The notes under the pieces: generated by a model
Seen by the model: the letters and a program-made list of their open reading frames with translations, nothing else
Database searches by the model: none
Told to the model about the DNA's origin: nothing
Part shown: piece by piece, positions 58,448-64,000 of the stretch
Numbering within the stretch: position 1 is the stretch's first letter
How the letters are laid out: every line of letters starts with the position of its first letter
NCBI GenBank assembly: GCA_018340375.1
Contig: JAFFJZ010000004.1
Coordinates: forward strand, 47,656,001-47,720,000
Direction: 5' to 3'
Source of the DNA: Gonatopus flavifemur
Taxonomy: Eukaryota > Arthropoda > Insecta > Hymenoptera > Dryinidae
Length of the DNA: 64,000 nt
Made by a program: the position numbers and the translations under genes

Positions 58448-58728
58448 TAGTTCGTTTTGTGGTTACGAAAGAATTCAATGCGATCTAATTTTTGGAACTT
58501 TTGCTATATGCTACTTTTCACAATGATTCAAAAGAGTGACCGAAAAATTTTTGCTGGAAAGCTATTTTTAGCTTCATGCTGAACAGTATAAATTCTATCT
58601 TGCAAAAAAAATTTCTGTTGGATACCTTGAATATATTGTACGCAAGTTTCCTCTGTCTGTAAGAGCTATGTTGTTTCGGTTTTCTTACAATGATTTCTTG
58701 AAAACACTGGAAATTTCCGCACAAGACA

Positions 58729-60306
58729 CCCCCCAAGTAACACAAGAACTTCTCAAATATTCTATGATGATACACTGAGTGCAAAAAGAATGTGCAAATG
58801 AAACTAATTTGGATAAATTCTTTAAGACATTTTATGGAAGAGCATAGCACATAATTATTCGAAACAGTCTTATTTGGAAGTTCTAAGCGTGTTCGTAGGG
58901 TTTTCCAAACACGTTCCTAACATTTTTAACCTCTTGTGCACTGAGAAAAAAAATGGTTTTTTGTCAAGCGCGCCGGAAATTTGACAGGTATGCGGTTGAG
59001 TCAACAGAATAACGTTTGGCATGAATTTCCCGTCATTTGGTACAAATATACACTTTTGGTTGAGTCAACCCCGCAGCGATATTGTAACTAAATAAGATGC
59101 GCGTGTCAATCAATCACTACGTCATTGATGGAAACACAACAAATTTTGAACGTACCATCCCCAGCAGTTGTTTCAATCACATATTGAAGTGATCAAAACG
59201 CATGCAGGTGTCATTGGAAAGAATGAACATTTGAGATAGCATACTCATCCAATTGCTTCTAGTAAATTGGTTAATCGGACGAATATTCAATGAGTTTGAC
59301 TGAAAATTGGCGGACTTGAAACAACCTCATTGATGTGATCGCTGTTAATATATCATAAAATCTATTTCAACCAACAAAAATGCATACAGATACAGACAAG
59401 TGTTCGTTGAATACATAATTGTTTCCTATTTGTTGAGAAAAAACACCCGAATTCATGTAGAATGATATTACATGATTCATTTCGATTTACAAATTCGATA
59501 TGAATTTTTATCCATTTTATGAGACATCATGTCAATTGTATTTCCTGGATTGGATGAATCATATTGAAAATGGCATTTCTAGGTGGAAGTTATCAATTAG
59601 TCTCTATAGCTCAGTGGGTAGAGCGCTAGTCTACAAGACTAGGAATTATGAGTTCGATTCTCGTCAACGGTGGAACGAAATTTTTATTCCAGAATTCCTT
59701 CATAAAACTTTGTCCAGCGAGAACATTTGATCAAGTCATCCATGCCTGACGGATGGAAGCAGCAAAACGACTCCCATCAACAAAACGGGCGGAGATAAAA
59801 GATGACGGATGGTAGTAGAGGAGGAGCCCAACAACCATTCTGACAACAGCACTAAAGCGAATTTCGAAAAAATTGTGTGAATTCAGTCGAAAAGCCCGAC
59901 TAAGGAATCATTTTTTTTCTTTATTCGATCATTGTATTGAATTGCTCTACTGTATTCAGCGAATAACTTATGGAATTGATGAATTCAAGTACGGTATTGA
60001 TGTCAAGGCATGTAACATCCAAACAAATGTTAAATATTGTCATTTAAAAGTGTTTTGATTTAATACAAATATGTTTTACGTCGTTTCAAAACAAAGAATC
60101 AATTGAATCAAGTTCTTAAAAATTACAATTAAATCCTTATTATTTGGCTCAATTTCTTGCGGAATTGGGACAACTAATTTTCCAAACCCGCAAGGCAGTT
60201 CAATCAACTCCTAGATTGATTTCGCCGTATCCAAATGCGCGGCGGACTTGAGGCAACTGAAACTCGATTGAATCAAACCATCCTTTTTCTCATTGTGTTG
60301 CTTGGG
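58729..60306. mobile_element. 1.6-kb insertion with CCCAAGTAACACAA/TTGTGTTGCTTGGG ends
   Basis: Block A reads CACAGGACATGTTCAG where B has the insertion, so both boundaries are known within a few bases (a C-run blurs the left one). CA stands beside both ends. It carries a tRNA-like module at 59600-59673 and the paired words GGTTGAGTCAAC and CAAATTTTGAACG. No coding region is recognised. Confidence 0.75.
59600..59673 (+). other. tRNA-like sequence (tRNA-derived relic)
   Basis: TAGCTCAGTGGGTAGAGC is a perfect box A/D-arm. CTAGT-CTACAAG-ACTAG folds as an anticodon arm (triplet ACA). ATGAG-TTCGATT-CTCGT folds as a T-arm with box B. The 5' seven bases and 3' seven bases do not pair, so the acceptor stem is lost and a functional tRNA is unlikely. 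It may still drive pol III transcription. Confidence 0.7.
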
Positions 60307-60309
60307 CAT

Positions 60310-60660
60310 GTTCAGCACAATATCGTGAGCTGTTTTGAGCGGCGTGAGCTACTTTGAGCGCTGTGAACTGCTTTGAGCGCTTTGAGCTGCTTTGAGCGCC
60401 AACTTATCAGTCAAGGAAAATTTAGTTTTCGGAATTCTTCACACGTATATTTGTTTATGGAAATTCGCTTTTCTTCCCTTCTTTTCTTCATTCTTTATTT
60501 CGATAATCTATTGCTGTCCAATGATGATATGACTGATGGAAATCCAAGTGGATCTTTATATCGCATAAGTTATCTGAGGACATTTCCTTCATTCCTACGA
60601 TTGCCATAACCTCGACAGGGGTATTTCATTTTTATTTGAGTTCAGTTGGAAGCATATTCA
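60310..60660 (+). other. Segment shared with block A (minisatellite and short frame)
   Basis: Counterpart of 11547-11900: GAGCTGCTTTGAGCG-type units at 60332-60400 and the frame MSALSCFERQLISQGKFSF (60373-60609), which differs from copy A mainly by amino-acid substitutions. Function unknown. Confidence 0.4.
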
Positions 60661-60865
60661 GAAAAAGAAGTGAAATCCCCAAAAAAACTCCAAAAAAGTA
60701 AAAAAAATAACGCCAAGTACATGAAAATCCCAAAAACAAAGAATACAAAAATCTAAAAACACATTCTAAAGGAAAATTTCACTGCATTCAGAATTTCGAG
60801 GGGATATAAAAGGATATGCTCCATTTGAAAAAAACAGATATGAAATCAATATGAGCGACCAAGTA

Positions 60866-62158
60866 CGAGGGTGGATTGATAAGTTTCCGGCCTGACCAAG
60901 AGATGGCGCCACTAGGCCTACCTTGAGGTGGCGTTCTAGAGTACCATCCTTAGATAGCTTGTAGCTATAGTTTCAGTCCGATCGCCATGTTAGTTTAGTT
61001 TTGAGAGCACGCTGACCAAGACGCCTCTGTGTTTTTCGTAAAAATGGAAAAGCTGGAAAATCGTGCTGTCATCAAATACTTTTATTTGAAGGGGTTAACG
61101 CCGAAGGAAATTAAAGAAGAGATGAACTCAACACTGGGGACATCCTCCCCATCATATTCAACCGTTAAGCAGTGGGTTTCCGAGTTTAAAAAGGGTCGTG
61201 TGAGCACCTCTGATGAGCCTCGCTCAGGACGCCCCATTGAGGTCACAACTCCAGATATGATCGGAAAAATCCATCAAATAGTGCTGAAAGATCGCAGATT
61301 AAAAGTTCGTGAGATAGCTGAGACCTGTAAGATGTCATATGAACGTGTACAAAATATTTTGCACCAACATTTGTATATGGAAAAGCTCTGTGCAAGATGG
61401 GTGCCGCGTTTGCTAACAGTCGACCAAAAATTGATTCGAAAGAACATTTCTACCGCCAATTTGGCGTTGTATAAGCGTAATCCAAGCGAATTTTTGCGTC
61501 GATTCGTAACCGTTGACGAAACTTGGGTCCACCACTACACTCCTGAAACCAAAGAACAGTCTAAACAGTGGATTGGACCAAGGGAACCAACTCCAAAGAA
61601 GGCAAAAACAATTTTTTCGGCGAACAAGGTTATGGCTACTGTTTTTTGGGATGCAAGAGGTATTATATACATTGATTACCTTGAAAAGGGTAAAACTATC
61701 ACTGGTCGATACTACGCAGACTTATTGCAACGTTTGAGCCACGAAGTGAAAATTAAACGACCTCATCTGGCGAAGGAAAAAATCTTGTTTCATCACGATA
61801 ACGCACCAGCGCACACGTCAATCGTTGCGATGGCTAAAATCAACGATCTGAAGTTTGAATTAATGCCGCACCCTCCCTCCTCTTCAGACCTAGCCCCGAG
61901 TGACTATTATCTGTTTCCTAACCTCAAAAAATGGCTTGGCGGTAAGAGATTTGCGGACAATGAAGAAGTAATCGAAGCTGTAAATGGGTATTTTGAGGAG
62001 CTTGACGAATCAGTCTATAGAGATGGCATTACTAGACTAGAACACCGCTATGAGAAATGTATCAGCCTTGGAGGAGATTATGTTGAGAAATAAAAAAAAA
62101 AAATTCTTCAAAACGTTGTTTTTCTTGGTCAGGCCGGAAACTTATCAATCCACCCTCG
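60866..62158 (+). mobile_element. Complete mariner element, potentially active
   Basis: TIRs CGAGGGTGGATTGATAAG.. and the complement ending at 62158 match perfectly for about 36 bp. TA lies at 60864-60865 and 62159-62160. The empty target CCAAGTATATTGG is present in F1 copy A (8388-8400). Length 1293 bp. Confidence 0.95.
61044..62093 (+). CDS. Mariner (DD34D) transposase, intact
   Basis: 349 residues from [18 protein letters not shown], the usual mariner start; an in-frame ATG at 61029 adds five non-conserved residues. Residues 1-110 hold two helix-turn-helix units joined by [11 protein letters not shown]. The catalytic core has Asp158 in TVDETWVHH, Asp252 in [11 protein letters not shown] and Asp287 in [10 protein letters not shown], with 34 residues between the last two. 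The motif usually written YSPDLAPSD is SSSDLAPSD here, a minor change outside the catalytic residue. It cuts the element out and pastes it at TA sites in the nucleus. No stop, frameshift or TIR mismatch is seen, so this is the best candidate for a functional DNA transposon in the window. It is unlike the other three mariner lineages here. Confidence 0.95.
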   Translation: MEKLENRAVIKYFYLKGLTPKEIKEEMNSTLGTSSPSYSTVKQWVSEFKKGRVSTSDEPRSGRPIEVTTPDMIGKIHQIVLKDRRLKVREIAETCKMSYERVQNILHQHLYMEKLCARWVPRLLTVDQKLIRKNISTANLALYKRNPSEFLRRFVTVDETWVHHYTPETKEQSKQWIGPREPTPKKAKTIFSANKVMATVFWDARGIIYIDYLEKGKTITGRYYADLLQRLSHEVKIKRPHLAKEKILFHHDNAPAHTSIVAMAKINDLKFELMPHPPSSSDLAPSDYYLFPNLKKWLGGKRFADNEEVIEAVNGYFEELDESVYRDGITRLEHRYEKCISLGGDYVEK

Positions 62159-62198
62159 TATATTGGTTATCCAAAGGATATGTGAAAGATTTTTGGTA

Positions 62199-62339
62199 TA
62201 ATAGCTAAGTTCGTTCACCGATGTCCCAAGTTACCCCAACTCGCTCCAAGTATTTTGGATTCGCTACTTCGAGTTTAAGCAACGAAATGATTGGTTTGGT
62301 ACAAGTTGGAGCAACTCAGGGCACGTAGAACGAACGAAC
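62199..62339. mobile_element. MITE with GTTCGTTC-type ends
   Basis: F1 copy A reads TTTGGTATATTGTAAC. Here an insertion of about 140 bp begins AGCTAAGTTCGTTCACC and ends GTAGAACGAACGAACC next to TA. The two ends are imperfect TIRs of about 40 bp. A relative is at 46890-47010. Confidence 0.7.
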
Positions 62340-63036
62340 CTATTGTAACTTCAGTTTGTTTAAACTGTATTGAAGGTGATTTATGATTTTCAAAAAAGCA
62401 TTATTGTATTAAAAAAATGAATAAAACAAGCGTATCGTTCTGCCTGTACATAGATACCAAAAAGTGAAAGAAGTAGAATTCCACAAAACATACAAATGTC
62501 TCACAAAAACCCCTAAAAACTCCAACACAGTAAAAAATAACGTCAAATCCCAAAAACCATACAAACGTTTTACAATAATACTTGAAAAAAAATCCTTGAA
62601 AAGAATACTTCACTCTTTCCGGAAGATTACTTGATATAACAAATATACCATTAAAAAAAAAGATGCGAAAGGCAACCCTGTTTCGGAATTCGCATCAACC
62701 AGCAACACTTGGCGTGGCCGATGGTAGAAGTTTTTAGCCTTTATTATATACAAATGAATTTCTATAGAACATTCAACAAGAAATTTAAATGATATAATTT
62801 CATAAAATTTTCTTCGGCCACGCCAAGTGTTCCTGGTTGATGCGAATTCCGAAGCAGGGTTGCCTTTCACATCTTTTTTGTTAATGGTATATTTGTTATA
62901 TCGAGTAATCTTCCGGAAAGAGTGAAGTATTTTTTTCAAGGTTTTTTTTCCAAATGTTATTGTAAAACATTTGTATGGTTTTCGGGATTTGACGTTATCT
63001 TTTACTGTGCTGGAGTTTTTAGGGGTTTTTGTGAGA

Positions 63037-63628
63037 CAAAAATGCAAAGCATCGAAAAAGTGATTTTCACTTCGAATTGAAAATTTATTCACTCATTATT
63101 GATTTTTACAAACTTTCACTACATTGTTGTCTTCGGAAAAGTCTTACGAATCGAAATGCGCAAGGTTCATTCAGTTACATCGAAAAATGACCGAGTTATA
63201 ACGAGTTTGATATTGGACAATATTGATTTTTGGTGCGAAAAAATAGGAAGTTTTTATTTTTTTTCTCGGAAACTATGTAACCTAGAGAAAAATATGGTAA
63301 ACAGATACTCATATTCATTTTCCAAGCTCTATCATGTAGTTCTTTTAGATTTTCAAAATTCCGACTTTTTCTTCAACCTCCAACGGGACCGTTTGGATCA
63401 AACTCGCAACGCGGTTCGAGCGCTCGTCGAGTTCTTCTTCCTGTCGATTCAATTCTCTGTTGGTATGTCATTCTCCACCATTGAACTATATAACATACTG
63501 GAAAGAGCACCGGCGAAATTTCCTATAGGATGGAAGAAGAGATCTTTCGTTAGTGTGAAATGCAAGATGAAATAGCGTTGTTTCTTTTCAATACATGCAT
63601 CCTCAAAAGAAGGGATGATGAGTGTAAA
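63037..63628. other. Unassigned sequence right of block B
   Basis: A 158-codon frame (63099-63575) shows no recognisable motif, and I do not call it a gene. Confidence 0.3.
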
Positions 63629-63735
63629 CCCAAGTAACACCAATGTGCGTAAAATATTCTCCGAACGTTCCTAGAATATTTAAACGTCCTGCAAACATTC
63701 TCAGAACGTTTGACGAAGATTGTGTGTTACTAGGG
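63629..63735. mobile_element. MITE with CCCAAGTAACAC ends
   Basis: CCCAAGTAACACCAATGTG and the complement of CCCTAGTAACACACAATC bound 107 bp, with AA on both sides. The interior holds GAACGTTCC, AAACGTCC and GAACGTTTG. Confidence 0.75.
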
Positions 63736-64000
63736 AAGGGTATCTGCTTCTTTTTCTCGCACAGTGTACTCGACTGTTTCTCTTTGACGAAAAATTGTTG
63801 AATGGTGCTCATTCCAGTATATTATACAGTTCAATGCAGTTCAATGTTCTCCACAGGTATCATAGTCCTACGTAGTTCCTACTTTCTGTGGAATGGGTTA
63901 TGGAGGGCGCTCGAATCAGTAGAAATTCTGAAAAAGTGGTTGTTCACGATTTCCCTATCTCGTTAGCAATCTCTTTAACTCAACTCATCTCTGGTTGAAG
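63736..64000. other. Window edge, repeat fragment
   Basis: The last 55 bp (CTATCTCGTTAGCAATCTC..) match the right end of the MITE at 23144-23350. Nothing else is recognised. Confidence 0.4.

Larger units (their letters stand above)
57769..58508. mobile_element. Foldback MITE F2, copy B with two MITEs inside
   Basis: The palindrome starting AGATAGCAAAAGTTCC and ending GGAACTTTTGCTAT is split by the insertions at 57951-58208 and 58223-58447. Copy A (12134-12387) is unsplit. Confidence 0.82.
54805..63036. repeat. Block B of the inverted segmental duplication
   Basis: Reverse-orientation counterpart of 10616-22345. It lacks the 4.9-kb hAT-like element and the CCCGAAG foldback, but carries its own insertions at 57951-58208, 58223-58447, 58729-60306, 60866-62158 and 62199-62339. 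The right edge is inside the inner arm of F1 (GTGAGAC at 63036). Confidence 0.88.
60674..63036. mobile_element. Foldback element F1, copy B
   Basis: Starts CCCCAAAAAAACTCC, inner arms at about 62711 and 62817, right arm truncated at 63036. Interrupted by the mariner at 60866-62158 and the MITE at 62199-62339. The loop is reversed relative to copy A. Confidence 0.83.

Noticed and set aside
59600..59673. Functional tRNA gene with ACA anticodon
   Set aside because: The D, anticodon and T arms fold, but the acceptor stem does not pair, there is no discriminator-consistent 3' end, and it lies inside a private insertion.
63099..63575. 158-codon frame near the right end
   Set aside because: No recognisable motif, AT-rich composition equal to surroundings, no second copy to test conservation.

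Overview
The window looks like AT-rich intergenic DNA from an insect genome that is almost entirely transposable elements nested inside one another. I found no convincing host gene. The insect assignment is inference. It rests on many distinct mariner-type elements, a DUF4817-type DD41D element, a THAP/P-element relative, RTE and purine-rich non-LTR retrotransposons, and abundant foldback MITEs. Hymenoptera is plausible but unproven.

Layout. 1-8.2 kb: a degenerate satellite, a truncated mariner, a 306-bp tandem repeat, an array of about eight small hairpins, an inverted repeat carrying tRNA-like modules, an RTE 3' end and several MITEs. 8.2-22.8 kb (block A): a foldback element split by a DD41D element with about 400-bp terminal repeats, a ubiquitin-protease-like pseudogene, a 4.9-kb palindromic hAT-like element with an 8-bp target duplication, a CCC...GGG foldback with two nested insertions, and a foldback built from 175-bp repeats. 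24.7-27.6 kb: a decayed P-element/THAP transposase. 28.3-29.6 kb: a mariner with one frameshift near its N-terminus. 29.9-34.8 kb: a nearly complete two-ORF non-LTR retrotransposon flanked by (TA)n. 36.0-37.3 kb: a broken mariner of another lineage. 40.8-43.6 kb: a heavily decayed collinear copy of 34.3-37.6 kb. 44.4-47.1 kb: a composite TIR element carrying yet another mariner. 47.3-49.4 kb: a hAT transposase pseudogene split by a 522-bp insertion. 49.4-52.4 kb: an RTE-type element with an intact 994-aa ORF. 54.8-63.0 kb (block B): an inverted copy of block A with its own set of later insertions, including a mariner with an intact 349-aa transposase and perfect terminal repeats.

The most informative point is that blocks A and B are inverted paralogues about 32 kb apart that took different insertions after they separated. 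Each serves as the empty-site control for the other, so element ends and target duplications can be read directly. This shows (i) a giant palindromic hAT-like element with 8-bp TSD, (ii) a set of foldback families with CCC...GGG ends and 2-bp direct repeats of no fixed sequence, and (iii) several TA-duplicating elements. Only the mariner at 60.9-62.2 kb and the RTE at 49.4-52.4 kb encode proteins that look intact. Everything else would depend on proteins supplied from elsewhere.
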